A stretch of 64,000 nucleotides of DNA. Source: Arthrobacter sp. StoSoilB5. GTDB taxonomy: Bacteria; Actinomycetota; Actinomycetes; Actinomycetales; Micrococcaceae. The stretch lies in NCBI RefSeq assembly GCF_019977235.1, contig NZ_AP024646.1, positions 4,092,001-4,156,000 of the forward strand. Reading direction: 5' to 3'. The notes beneath the pieces were generated by a model. It did no database searches. It saw nothing but the letters and a program-made list of their open reading frames with translations, and had not been told where the DNA came from. The position numbers were made by a program, and so were the translations under genes. Every line of letters starts with the position of its first letter. The first letter of the stretch is position 1. This document shows positions 50,814-59,695 of the stretch, piece after piece.

Positions 50814-52226
50814 CTACTCGGGGAGAGTCAACTCCCACACGTCGGCGGTTGCGCCGGCGGGCAGGGTGAGCTGCCACTCTTCCCCAGCCGCCGGGTAGGC
50901 GCGAAGCGTCGTCGCGACCGAACCCGTGCGGTACACCTCCACAAGGGAAGCATCGATGAAGATCCGAAGCTCCTCCCCCGCGGCCAGGGAACCCGAGTAG
51001 ACCACTTGCCTGTTGTCCCCGGAGCCGGTCTCTGGATGCGAAACGAGCGCCAACTCCACAACGCCGGAAGGCACATCACCACCCGTCACCAGCACTTCGG
51101 CAAACGCGGGAACCACCACCGAGCCCGCAGCACCCCCAAGAACAGAAGCACCCCTGTACGCCAATACCTCGGGCGCAGGAGAAACGGCCAGCGCCCCGTC
51201 AACCACGGACAGAACGCGAGGATGTGTCAGCACACCCGACCACCCGGCGTCGTCGATTTCCTCCTGGGTGCGGCCGCGGCGGCCGTCCCGTCCGGGACCT
51301 TCGTTGGCCCACCCCCACAACAACGCCGTAGGCGAAGAACCAGAGGAACCATAAGAGAGCTGGACAACCTGCGGTGCATAGAAGTCGCGCCCCAGATCGG
51401 ACTTCCCACCGGAGGACGGCACAAACACAGGCAGCCCCGTCGCGGGGTCCGAGGCAAGGGAACCGATCAGGTGCCCAACCCCGTTGGCGTGCTCGTGGTC
51501 ATCGCCAGCCAGCCAGAGCGAGAACATCATCACCCACGCGGAGCCGCCCGACGCGTCAGGCACCTGCACCAACTGCGGGCACTCCCAAATCTCGGCAGGC
51601 GTGTGAACGGCAGCCACGGGATCAGCGGAGGTTAGCCAAATCCCCTCGTAGTGCCAGTCATTCATGTCCTCCACTGTGTACAGCAGCAGAGCGGCGCGCC
51701 CATCAGACAGGCCCGCTCCTTGGAGGGCGTATCGAGCCCCGTTGAAGCGGAAGATGAAGGGATCGCGCACGGCCGTGACCAGAGGATCGGAGGGCATTGA
51801 CGCAGCAACGTGCCCGGTCTGCTCCCACGTCACCAGGTCCGAGGAACCGCGGGCAATGACTACCTGCGAGTGCCCTCCGTGATCGCGGACGCCCGAGTAG
51901 ACCGCGGTCGGGACGCCACCATCGGAGGTCACCACGCCCGTCCAGCAGCCTGCGGAATCCGGACCTCCGGGCTGCGGCTTCAAAGCTACGGGGTGTTCTT
52001 CCCACTGGATCAGGTCGGGGGAACTCACGTGGCCCCACTGGATCTGCGAGTGTCGGGCAGATTCCGGGTTGTACTGGAAGAAGACGTGGTATCGGCCGTT
52101 GATGTAGCTGACGCCGTTGGGATCGTTGATCCAGCCTTGGGCGGGACGCGGGTGGAAGCGCGGGAACGCCGGATCCGGATGGCTGGCAGCCGAAACAAGG
52201 GAACTAAAAAGTGCAAGGTCCGTCAC
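50814..52226 (-). CDS. Glycoside hydrolase family 32 (sucrose/fructan hydrolase)
   Basis: 470 residues from a GTG with an AAGGG site 5 bases upstream; a longer upstream reading of the frame has no family likeness and overlaps the permease gene. GH32 enzymes hydrolyse beta-fructofuranosides. The catalytic triad is visible: nucleophile Asp in GWINDPNG (about 33), transition-state Asp in VRDPF (about 142) and acid/base Glu in WECPQL (about 195). A C-terminal beta-sandwich (about 335-470) has RIFIDASLVEVY. No signal peptide, so it acts in the cytoplasm after uptake by the ABC transporter encoded upstream. Last gene of the operon. Confidence 0.93.
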   Translation of the reverse strand: MTDLALFSSLVSAASHPDPAFPRFHPRPAQGWINDPNGVSYINGRYHVFFQYNPESARHSQIQWGHVSSPDLIQWEEHPVALKPQPGGPDSAGCWTGVVTSDGGVPTAVYSGVRDHGGHSQVVIARGSSDLVTWEQTGHVAASMPSDPLVTAVRDPFIFRFNGARYALQGAGLSDGRAALLLYTVEDMNDWHYEGIWLTSADPVAAVHTPAEIWECPQLVQVPDASGGSAWVMMFSLWLAGDDHEHANGVGHLIGSLASDPATGLPVFVPSSGGKSDLGRDFYAPQVVQLSYGSSGSSPTALLWGWANEGPGRDGRRGRTQEEIDDAGWSGVLTHPRVLSVVDGALAVSPAPEVLAYRGASVLGGAAGSVVVPAFAEVLVTGGDVPSGVVELALVSHPETGSGDNRQVVYSGSLAAGEELRIFIDASLVEVYRTGSVATTLRAYPAAGEEWQLTLPAGATADVWELTLPE

Positions 52227-52252
52227 TGGAACCCTTTCAATAATGAGTGGAG

Positions 52253-53125
52253 CTACTTGCCCGTTCCGGCGGTGAGTCCGTCCTGCAGTGCGCGCTGGCC
52301 GAACATGAACACCACCAGCGCGGGAATCATGGAGAGTACGACGCCGGCGAGCACCACGGAGATGCTTCCTGTGCCGAGGTTGCCTTGGAGGGAGACCAGT
52401 CCCAATGGCAGTGTGAAGTTCTGCTCGGAGATGGTCATGATGAGTGGCCTGAAGAACTCGTTCCAGTGGAAGTTGAACGCCAGGATGCCCACGATCGCCA
52501 GGCCCGGCATGGCCAGCGGCGCGTAGACGGAGCGGAAGGTCCGCCACGGTGAGGCGCCATCAATAGCGGCGGCCTCAGCGAGCTCACCCGGCAATCCCAT
52601 GAAGTATTGGCGCATCAGGAAGGTGCCGAACGCCGTCGGGATGGCCGGAATGATCAACGCGAGCAGCGTGTCCGAGAGCCCAACACCTCGGATCAGCATA
52701 AACACCGGCACGATCGTCACCTGGGCGGGCACCATCATGGTGGCCAGCACGATGGAGAACAGGGCGCCCCGTCCCCTAAAACGAAGGTGCGCGAACGCGT
52801 AACCAGCCAGTGCCGCGGTCACCATCTGTCCGACGGCGATCAGTCCGGTCACAAGGGCACTGTTCAGTACCAGTCCCACGATGTTGAGCTGCTTGAACAC
52901 CTGCTGGTAGGACGCGAGATCGGGGTTCAGCGGCAGGAAGGCAGGCGGCAGTTTGAAGGATTCCGACGGCGGCCGCAGCGAGGTGGATAACGTCCAGAGG
53001 ACGGGGCCCAGGACAAAGACGGATGCGATCAGCAAGATGGCGACGCGCCCGGCAACTGACCAGTCGCGTTTTTTACGCGTAACTACAGGCGCCGTGGTTT
53101 CAACACGATCTGAAATGAGGGTCAT
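52253..53125 (-). CDS. Carbohydrate ABC transporter permease (MalG type)
   Basis: 290 residues; start at the ATG before TLISDRVETTAP, 8 bases after the upstream permease. Six membrane helices. The EAA loop is EAAAIDGASPWRTFRSVYAPLAMPGLAIV (about 190-218). Partners are the MalF-type permease and binding protein encoded upstream. No ATPase gene lies in the operon, so a shared MsiK/UgpC-type ATPase elsewhere probably energises it, as is common in actinobacteria. Confidence 0.92.
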   Translation of the reverse strand: MTLISDRVETTAPVVTRKKRDWSVAGRVAILLIASVFVLGPVLWTLSTSLRPPSESFKLPPAFLPLNPDLASYQQVFKQLNIVGLVLNSALVTGLIAVGQMVTAALAGYAFAHLRFRGRGALFSIVLATMMVPAQVTIVPVFMLIRGVGLSDTLLALIIPAIPTAFGTFLMRQYFMGLPGELAEAAAIDGASPWRTFRSVYAPLAMPGLAIVGILAFNFHWNEFFRPLIMTISEQNFTLPLGLVSLQGNLGTGSISVVLAGVVLSMIPALVVFMFGQRALQDGLTAGTGK

Positions 53126-53133
53126 GGCGGGCC

Positions 53134-54099
53134 TTACTGGTAGAAGACGAATCGTTTGCTGAGCCGGAACTGCGCGGCGGTGATGGCCATGATGATGAGC
53201 GTCAGGATCACGCCGATCGCCGAGGCCTGGCCGAATTCGAGGCGTTGGAACGCGGATTCGAAGATCACCATGACGGCGGTGCGCGTTGAGTCGCCGGGCC
53301 CGCCGCGTGTGAGCACATAGGGCTGATCGAACACTTGCAGGGCGTTGATGATGGCCATCACCGAGGCCACCAGGGTGGTGGGGCTCAGCAGCGGCAGGGT
53401 GACGTAGAAGTGCTTGCGCCACCCGGTGGCACCGTCGATCGATGCGGCCTCATAGGTTTCAACCGGGATCGAGGCAAGCCCGCCAACAAACAGCAGGAAC
53501 GAGAAGCCGAAGTTCTGCCACACGTACACGAGAATTACGACGGCGGCCGATCCCCCTGGCGTCGTCAGCCACGGTACTGCGGGCACGCCGACCAGGGACA
53601 ACAGCCAGTTCACCACGCCAAACTGCTCGTTGAAGAGGTACCGCATGAAGATGGAGACCGATGCGGCGGAAAGAATCAGCGGGAAGAAGAAGGCCGAGCG
53701 GAAGAACACCCGCAGCCAGGCCGGGAGCTTCTCCTGCACCATGATGGCCAAGCCCAGGGCGAGTCCCAACTGGAGGGCGACGGCCACGATGACGAACACG
53801 ATGGTGTTGAGGAACGAGACGCGCACCGTCGGGTCCTGGACTACCTCGGCGAAATTATCGAAGCCCACGAACGTCGGCGCGGAGATGATGTCCCAGCGGA
53901 AGAAGGCGAGCGCCACCGAAGCGACGATCGGCAGGAGGGTGAAGATCCCCATGCCCACGATGGTCGGGGCAAGGAAGGCCCATGGCAGCCAGCGTTGTTG
54001 GACGCGGCCACGCTTGGAGGGTTGGCTGTGCTTGTGGGTGGCCTGACGGCTGCCCGGCTGCTTCCCTGTCCCGGTGGGGGTACTGGTTGCGGTGCTCAT
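53134..54099 (-). CDS. Carbohydrate ABC transporter permease (MalF/UgpA type)
   Basis: 321 residues with a basic 35-residue cytoplasmic N-terminus and six helices. The EAA loop reads YEAASIDGATGWRKHFYVTLPLLSPTT (about 225-251). The start ATG overlaps the binding-protein stop as ATGA, so the two are translationally coupled. Confidence 0.92.
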   Translation of the reverse strand: MSTATSTPTGTGKQPGSRQATHKHSQPSKRGRVQQRWLPWAFLAPTIVGMGIFTLLPIVASVALAFFRWDIISAPTFVGFDNFAEVVQDPTVRVSFLNTIVFVIVAVALQLGLALGLAIMVQEKLPAWLRVFFRSAFFFPLILSAASVSIFMRYLFNEQFGVVNWLLSLVGVPAVPWLTTPGGSAAVVILVYVWQNFGFSFLLFVGGLASIPVETYEAASIDGATGWRKHFYVTLPLLSPTTLVASVMAIINALQVFDQPYVLTRGGPGDSTRTAVMVIFESAFQRLEFGQASAIGVILTLIIMAITAAQFRLSKRFVFYQ

Positions 54100-55514
54100 G
54101 GCTGCCTCCTCAGGGCCAGTTCAAGATCGCGCTGCATTGATTCGAGGGCCTGTTTGAGCTGGCGCTCGTCCCCGCTGACAGCCAGGGATACGTTCTTCAT
54201 GAGCGCCGTCTCGACGGCGGCCTGCTGGGGTGGTGCCGGAATGGGACCTGTGGTGGGGAACCGGTCAAGCGTGTCGTAGAAGACCTTCCAGTTCCGCGGG
54301 CCGGTGCCTGCGTAGAGCTGTTCGTTGACCATGGAACGGCGGGCGGGAGTGGTGTTCGGTGTGGGGAACACGATCCTCATGGCCTCCAGGCTGGAGCTGA
54401 ACTTTACCCATTCCCAGGCTGCGTCCTTGTCCTTGGCGGTCTTCATGATGGCGTAGCCTGCCGTGCCGAACTGGTGCCGCTGACCTCGCCATTTCGGGAA
54501 GAACTGGACGTCGAATCCATCTTCCGTCATTCCCGCTTCGTGGAGGCCTTGCACCCAATAGCCGCCCGCCGGCGTCGTACCTATCCTGTTGGAGGCGAAG
54601 AGACCAATCAGTGCACTGCCGCCGCCTTCCTCGGGCCGGACACCCAGCCCGTCTTTCACCAGGCCGCGGAGGTAGTCGAACGATTCGAAGACGCGGGGAT
54701 CGTCCGCGTTGGGTTCCAGCCATTGGTAACCGCCGGAGCGGAGGCTGCGCGAGGGATCGTTGCCATAGAAGCCATCCCACAGCCATTCGCCGCCGGTGGA
54801 CTTGGTTTCTTTGAGGAAGCTCGTCTCGTTGGCATACAGCCATGGCACTACTCCACCGAAGAGTCGGTTGGTCCAGTAATAGGGCGTGAAGTCCTGTGGC
54901 TTGGCCTTTTTCATCGCAGCGAGCGTGCTGCGGAAGTCCAGGTGCGTCCAGTCGTCGGCAGGGCGTTCAAGGCCGGCCTGCTGGAATGCTGCGGTGTTGT
55001 AGTACATGTTGGCGGCGTTCCAGTCGATAGGGAGCTGGAACAGGCTGCCCTTGTACATGAAGGCTTCCACCAGGCTGGGGTGGACGTCCTCGAAGTACTC
55101 CTTCATGTGCTCGGCGTCGCGGCGCAGGTACTCGTCCAGCGGATGGGCCAGCTTCTCGGCGAAGAGCTGGGCGCCTTCCGTTGCCACGTACACAACGTCC
55201 GGCGGCGTGCCTGCTGCCACCATGGTGAGGATCTTGGTGAAGAAGTCCTTCCAGTCCACGGCCTGGATGGCTTGGACCTTGACCTTGATCTCGGGGTGGA
55301 CCTTCGCGAAGGCGTCGATGACCTTTTGACGCGCTGCGGCGTCTGCGGCGGTGCCCATGATGGCGATGCTGAGGCTATTGTCTCCCCGGCCTGGAATATC
55401 CGTCCCAGTCAATCGCGGCCACGACGCCGCTGTTGCTCCGACTATCCCAGCACCGAGGGCTGTGAGGGCGGTTCTGCGTGTGAATTGTCGCAAAGCCCCA
55501 TTGGTTCCCGGCAT
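54096..55514 (-). CDS. Carbohydrate ABC transporter substrate-binding protein, Tat signal
   Basis: 472 residues. Start at the ATG with GGAAGGA 7 bases upstream; a GTG at 55535 lies inside an operator. The N-terminus RQFTRRTALTALGAGIVGATA is a twin-arginine-like signal without a lipobox, so the folded protein may be exported by Tat and released or anchored. The mature part is a family 1 solute-binding fold: LSIAIMGTAADAAARQKVIDAF, KVHPEIKVKVQAI, PPDVVYVATEGAQLF, and GYWVQGLHEAGM. With a cytoplasmic GH32 in the operon the ligand is probably a small fructan or sucrose. Confidence 0.9.
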   Translation of the reverse strand: MPGTNGALRQFTRRTALTALGAGIVGATAASWPRLTGTDIPGRGDNSLSIAIMGTAADAAARQKVIDAFAKVHPEIKVKVQAIQAVDWKDFFTKILTMVAAGTPPDVVYVATEGAQLFAEKLAHPLDEYLRRDAEHMKEYFEDVHPSLVEAFMYKGSLFQLPIDWNAANMYYNTAAFQQAGLERPADDWTHLDFRSTLAAMKKAKPQDFTPYYWTNRLFGGVVPWLYANETSFLKETKSTGGEWLWDGFYGNDPSRSLRSGGYQWLEPNADDPRVFESFDYLRGLVKDGLGVRPEEGGGSALIGLFASNRIGTTPAGGYWVQGLHEAGMTEDGFDVQFFPKWRGQRHQFGTAGYAIMKTAKDKDAAWEWVKFSSSLEAMRIVFPTPNTTPARRSMVNEQLYAGTGPRNWKVFYDTLDRFPTTGPIPAPPQQAAVETALMKNVSLAVSGDERQLKQALESMQRDLELALRRQP

Positions 55515-55527
55515 GTAGATTTCCTTC

Positions 55528-55575
55528 CCTAACACGTGTGAGGAAGCCTATTCCGGTCACCTAACACGTGTCAAC
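55528..55575 (-). promoter_or_regulatory. Promoter with twin LacI operators (O1, O2) for the sugar operon
   Basis: O1 CCTAACACGTGTGAGG (55528-55543) and O2 CCTAACACGTGTCAAC (55560-55575) are centred exactly 32 bp apart. On the minus strand TTGACA lies inside O2 (55569-55574) and TAGGCT at 55545-55550 with an 18-bp spacer. O1 would cover the transcription start and touch the ribosome-binding site. A repressor on both sites would block the promoter fully. Confidence 0.75.
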
Positions 55576-55664
55576 CGTCACAGGAGTGTTGCGGCGGCCT
55601 CACGACAGTACTCTGCGGGGGAGCCGCCAATCGCGTCATGATTCTTCGCCAAGGCATTATCCAG

Positions 55665-55695
55665 TTGAGTTAGGTTAGGTTTACCTTGTTACATT
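55665..55695 (+). promoter_or_regulatory. Promoter with DtxR/IdeR-type iron box, leaderless
   Basis: TTGAGT (55665-55670) and TACATT (55690-55695) are spaced 19 bp. Between them is TTAGGTTAGGTTTACCTTG (55670-55688), which agrees with the DtxR/IdeR consensus TTAGGTTAGGCTAACCTAA in 15 of 19 positions. The GTG start of the next gene is 6 bases after the -10, so translation would start at the mRNA 5' end. Confidence 0.7.
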
Positions 55696-55700
55696 GACCC

Positions 55701-58388
55701 GTGACTACCCAACCGGATGTGGCCCGAATCTCGTTCGCCACCAACCTGGCGTCTTTCGGCGACCGCACAGCCATCAGCACCGGGGATTGCACCATCAGCT
55801 ACCGCGACCTTGCCGCGCGAGTGGAGGACATGGCACGCAGACTCGGCCCTGCGCGGCGCCTGATCGCCCTTGAAGCCGACAACACCCTGCCGTCCCTGAC
55901 TGTGTATCTCGCCGCCCTGGCGTCAGGCCATCCGTTGCTTATCCTGCCCGCGGGCGGCGGAAAAGCAGCCGAAACACTCATCGCGGCCTACGATCCAGAC
56001 ATCATTGCCCGGACCTCCAACAGTGAACCCATTGTGGAAGTGCGCCGACACGAGACAACACACCAGTTGCACCCGGATCTGGCGCTTCTGGTGAGCACGT
56101 CAGGCTCCACGGGATCACCGAAACTCGTTCGCCTTTCCGGGGCTTCCATCCAGGCGAACGCGGCAGCCATCGCACAGTACTTGCACCTTCGCCCCAGCGA
56201 TACTGCCGCCACAACACTCCCCCTCTCCTACTGCTATGGGATGAGCGTGGTGAACAGCCATCTTCTGGTAGGCGCATCTCTGGCGCTGACGGACCTCTCC
56301 GTAGTGGACCCCTGTTTTTGGGACTTGGTCCGTTCCCAGAGGGTGACCTCCTTCGCTGCCGTGCCTTACACCTTCGAGCTTCTGGACCGTGCGGGATTCG
56401 AGCACATAGACGTTCCGAGCCTGCGCTACATCACGCAGGCCGGAGGTCGCCTTACTCCGGAGCGCGTCCGGTCCTATGCAGAGTTGGGCCGGGAGCGCGG
56501 TTGGGACCTCTTTGTCATGTACGGGCAGACCGAAGCCACAGCCCGCATGGCTTACTTGCCGCCGGACCTGGCGGCGGAGCATCCACAGGCCATTGGAGTC
56601 GCGATTCCCGGCGGAGAATTCCGGCTCGAACCGGTCCCGGGGTTGGACGACCATGAGCTGGTCTACACAGGCCCGAATGTCATGCTGGGCTACGCAGAAA
56701 AGCCCGAAGACCTGGCCCTTGGGCGGGAAGTCACAGAGCTCCACACGGGGGACCTTGCCCGGCTTGGACCTGATGAGCTCTATGAGATCGTTGGCAGGCG
56801 CAGCCGATTCGTGAAAATCGTTGGTCTACGCGTTGACCTGGGACGGGTGGAACGGCTCCTTGCCGACCTTGGACTAACAGCCGCTGCCGCCGGCTCCGAC
56901 GACGCTGTGGTCGCCGCGGTGGAGGGCCACCACGATCTCGCCTTGGTAGCCAAGAGCCTGGCGCAGGATCTGGGCCTACCGCGCGCAGCCGTCCAGCTGC
57001 ATTCGGTGCCAGACATTCCACGGCTCGGCAATGGGAAGCCTGATTATCCGGCCATCCTCGCATTGTCTGCGCAGTCCGAGCGGGGCCACGGGGCACAGTC
57101 CTCGGAACCCGCGCCTGAGACAGAGACTGTTCGTGAGATCTTCGCAGACGTCCTGGAACGCCAGGACATCGCAGAGACGGACAGCTTCGTTTCCCTTGGC
57201 GGAGATTCGCTCTCCTATGTAGCTGCGTCAGTCCGGCTTGAGCGCGCGCTGGGCCGCATCCCTCAAGGGTGGCACCTGATGCCCATTTGCGAGCTCGTCC
57301 CGGCATCTGAGCCCACAGCTCATCGAACCCGGGAAGATGCGGGTGCCATGGGCAAGGGATTTCTCCGTACATGGCGGGGGAAGTTGTCGGCACGCATGGA
57401 AACGGGGATCGTGCTGCGTGCGGTGGCCATCATTTTCATCGTGGCCACGCACATCAAATTCTTCTCCTGGGAAGGCACCGCGCACGTGCTTATGGCGGTG
57501 GCTGGCTACAACTTTGCCCGTTTCCAGCTGACGGGATCCCGGCGGGAACGGCTCCGTCGGCAGTTGCGTGCCGTGGCGCGGATTGTCATACCCAGCGTCG
57601 TGGTCATCGGCGCCGCCTTCGCCGTCACTGACGACTACGGCTGGCACAACGTGCTCTTATTGAACTCGCTCGTGGGCCCGCAGGGGTGGACTGACATGTC
57701 CCGCTTCTGGTTTGTCGAAGTATTGGTTCACATCCTGGTCGGATTGGCTGTCCTGCTGGCCATACCCGCGGTAGACCGTGCACTGCGCAGATGGCCGTGG
57801 GCGTTTCCTCTCGCGTTGGCCGGTGTCGACCTCCTGCAGCGCTTCGACGTCATCGAGTTGCCGTACCCTGGCCAAGGGCCTGTCCTGTGGCTGTTCGCCT
57901 TCGGATGGGCTGCTGCTGTATCCAGAAAGCGGTGGCAACGCGCTGCCATGACCGCCTTCGCCCTCCTGACGATTCCAGGGTCCTTCAGCAACGAATACCG
58001 CAGCGCCACTATCCTGGCCGGCTTCCTCATCCTGCTCTGGATCCCTACCCTGCCCGTGCCGCGTGGCCTGCACCGCATCACGGCACTTTTGGCCAGCTCA
58101 TCCTTGTATATCTACGTCACGCACTGGCTCGTGTATCCGCTCTTTGAACAGGCCAACCAGGGACTGGCCCTTGCGGCATCATTGCTCGTGGGCGTGGCCT
58201 ACTGGGCCACTGCGACGCGGGCCATGGGCAGCGTGGAGCGGTGGCTTCGTCACCGACAAAAGCGGCGCCACGTTAATTCCTCCGGCTCACAGCCGGACGG
58301 GGGTTCAGTGCTGGGTGGGGGTTCAGTGCTGGATAGGTTTTCAGTGCTGGATACGAGGATGGCGCATCGATCGCGTTCTCGCGGATGA
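55701..58388 (+). CDS. Adenylation domain - carrier domain - membrane acyltransferase-3 fusion, iron-box controlled
   Basis: 895 residues. Residues 1-455 form an AMP-forming adenylation domain: A3 VSTSGSTGSPKLVRLS (131-146), A5 MYGQTEATARM (273-283), A7 LHTGDLARLG (347-356), A8 GRRSRFVKIVGLRVDLG (365-381) and A10 RLGNGKPDYP with Lys447. Residues 475-535 are an acyl/peptidyl carrier with LGGDSLSYVAAS, phosphopantetheine Ser503. Residues about 565-865 are about ten membrane helices of the acyltransferase-3 type, with the RAVAIIFIVATHIKFF motif (Arg573, His584). A short repeat-coded tail follows. The layout implies that one protein activates an acid, holds it as thioester and passes it to an acceptor at the membrane. 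Both substrate and acceptor are unknown. GTG start without ribosome site, fitting a leaderless mRNA. Confidence 0.85.
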   Translation: MTTQPDVARISFATNLASFGDRTAISTGDCTISYRDLAARVEDMARRLGPARRLIALEADNTLPSLTVYLAALASGHPLLILPAGGGKAAETLIAAYDPDIIARTSNSEPIVEVRRHETTHQLHPDLALLVSTSGSTGSPKLVRLSGASIQANAAAIAQYLHLRPSDTAATTLPLSYCYGMSVVNSHLLVGASLALTDLSVVDPCFWDLVRSQRVTSFAAVPYTFELLDRAGFEHIDVPSLRYITQAGGRLTPERVRSYAELGRERGWDLFVMYGQTEATARMAYLPPDLAAEHPQAIGVAIPGGEFRLEPVPGLDDHELVYTGPNVMLGYAEKPEDLALGREVTELHTGDLARLGPDELYEIVGRRSRFVKIVGLRVDLGRVERLLADLGLTAAAAGSDDAVVAAVEGHHDLALVAKSLAQDLGLPRAAVQLHSVPDIPRLGNGKPDYPAILALSAQSERGHGAQSSEPAPETETVREIFADVLERQDIAETDSFVSLGGDSLSYVAASVRLERALGRIPQGWHLMPICELVPASEPTAHRTREDAGAMGKGFLRTWRGKLSARMETGIVLRAVAIIFIVATHIKFFSWEGTAHVLMAVAGYNFARFQLTGSRRERLRRQLRAVARIVIPSVVVIGAAFAVTDDYGWHNVLLLNSLVGPQGWTDMSRFWFVEVLVHILVGLAVLLAIPAVDRALRRWPWAFPLALAGVDLLQRFDVIELPYPGQGPVLWLFAFGWAAAVSRKRWQRAAMTAFALLTIPGSFSNEYRSATILAGFLILLWIPTLPVPRGLHRITALLASSSLYIYVTHWLVYPLFEQANQGLALAASLLVGVAYWATATRAMGSVERWLRHRQKRRHVNSSGSQPDGGSVLGGGSVLDRFSVLDTRMAHRSRSRG
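58299..58352 (+). repeat. Three 18-bp tandem repeats in the 3' end of the fusion gene
   Basis: Units at 58299-58316, 58317-58334 and 58335-58352 share TTCAGTGCTGG and code for GSVLGG, GSVLDR and FSVLDT-like hexapeptides (read G-GSVLGGGSVLDRFSVLD). They add a variable hydrophilic tail after the last membrane helix. Confidence 0.75.
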
Positions 58389-58574
58389 GTGCGAGAAGAC
58401 TGGTCGCGCGCCCGAAAACGCCCTCTTGTGACCCTCGCGGCGGCCTCTCCGGTTCGCGGAGGTCCCATCTTCCCGAGAATGCGACGGAGCCAGCAGCATC
58501 AGCGGCACAATGGTTATCCCCAGCCAGACAATCACAGCCAGCAACGCCAGCATTAGGCCTGTAGTAGGTTCCAT
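58341..58574 (-). CDS. Possible small single-pass membrane protein
   Basis: 77 residues: an N-terminal hydrophobic helix (about 6-29, LMLALLAVIVWLGITIVPLML) followed by a basic, serine-rich tail. It overlaps the last 48 bp of the fusion gene tail to tail. TACTCT lies a few bases before the ATG, so a leaderless start is possible. The C-terminal part is merely antisense to the repeats, and coding cannot be confirmed; only the helix argues for it. Confidence 0.35.
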   Translation of the reverse strand: MEPTTGLMLALLAVIVWLGITIVPLMLLAPSHSREDGTSANRRGRREGHKRAFSGARPVFSHSSARTRSMRHPRIQH

Positions 58575-58687
58575 ACGTTAAGAGTAGGCCGATTTACCCT
58601 TGACCATAAGGCGCCTTATTGATATATACGCCACGCCAGAGGCATCTTCACATGAGCCTTCCAGCGAACTGTGGCAGTCTAGATTCA

Positions 58688-59599
58688 ATGAGTTCCCAGC
58701 AGTCCCGCTCCCTGGCAATGTCCCCTGACCGGTCAGCACAAGGTCGCAAGCCCGGTTTCGGTACAGGACTGCTTTTCTGCCTCGGTACCATCGCCAGCAT
58801 GCTGGGCTTGATTGCCACGTACTACTTCTTCGTGCGGACCACCATGGGTCAGTTCATCGACGAGTCAGCATTGGTCGAGGCCACCGAACTGAGCGGATCT
58901 GCGGGCAGGGCCTCCACGAAATTCCTGGATATGCTGCCCATCCTGTCATTGGCAATCGCCACCTTGGTGGTGCTCTTCGTGACGGTGGCGCGTCGCCGTT
59001 GGACCGCCGCAGGAATTGCCATCACCGCGTGCATCGCCGCCAATCTGGCTACCCAGGTACTCAAGTTCTTTATCCCCGACAGGCCAGACCGCGGTGTGCA
59101 GACACTTGAACTCAACTCACTGCCGTCCGGCCACACAACGTTGGCAGCTTCTGCTGCTGCGGCGGTCTTCCTCATGGTCTCGCCCCGCTGGCGGCCCCTG
59201 GCAGGCTTCCTTGGCAGCACGTTCGCCGTGGCCACTGGAGTTTCCACGCTCATCAATCAATGGCACCGGCCTTCCGACGTCGTAGCAGCCTTCCTTGTGG
59301 TGGGCGCTGTCATGCTGCCCGCCGGCTGGCTGATCCTCCGCACCGGAAGCAGCTGGAATGTTTGGAAGGGCTACGGCGAGCACTGGGCTGCATCACGGCT
59401 CTGGGTATGGCTCACCGCCATTGCCTTACTCCTGGCAGCTATCGTGGCAGGCTACTCACTGCTCCAAGTAATGCCGGGACTCAGCGCCGACAGCACCGTG
59501 GACTACTTCTGGTCCGGGACCGCGTTCATAGTCCTCGCCGGATACCTGTCCGCGCTTGGTGGGACGTGGCTGTTCGGCTTGGCGGCCAGGAAGCGCTAA
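58688..59599 (+). CDS. PAP2 superfamily phosphatase (membrane)
   Basis: 303 residues from the ATG before SSQQSRSLAM; in-frame starts at 58652 and 58619 would lengthen it. Five to six membrane helices. The PAP2 phosphatase motifs are present: LKFFIPDRP (C1), LPSGHTT (C2) and LINQWHRPSD (C3, His and Asp). It would act on lipid phosphates or diphosphates (phosphatidate, undecaprenyl diphosphate) on the outer face. Compared with the second PAP2 of this window it carries a longer C-terminal part with two extra helices. Confidence 0.85.
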   Translation: MSSQQSRSLAMSPDRSAQGRKPGFGTGLLFCLGTIASMLGLIATYYFFVRTTMGQFIDESALVEATELSGSAGRASTKFLDMLPILSLAIATLVVLFVTVARRRWTAAGIAITACIAANLATQVLKFFIPDRPDRGVQTLELNSLPSGHTTLAASAAAAVFLMVSPRWRPLAGFLGSTFAVATGVSTLINQWHRPSDVVAAFLVVGAVMLPAGWLILRTGSSWNVWKGYGEHWAASRLWVWLTAIALLLAAIVAGYSLLQVMPGLSADSTVDYFWSGTAFIVLAGYLSALGGTWLFGLAARKR

Positions 59600-59659
59600 G
59601 GAACCAGCGGTTTAACGCTCGACGCCGACAGCTTACCTTTGGAGCGACGCTCCAGTCGC

Positions 59660-59686
59660 GCGGCCGGCGTGGAACCGGCCGCTTGT
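59660..59686 (+). terminator. Hairpin terminator after the first PAP2 gene
   Basis: Arms GCGGCCGG and CCGGCCGC around a 7-base loop, followed by TTGTTT. It lies 60 bases after the PAP2 stop. Confidence 0.6.
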
Positions 59687-59695
59687 TTGGGTGCC

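Noticed and set aside
53126..53422. Extended N-terminus for the MalG-type permease
   Set aside because: Arg/His-rich, overlaps the upstream permease gene, and the ATG at 53125 gives a normal length.
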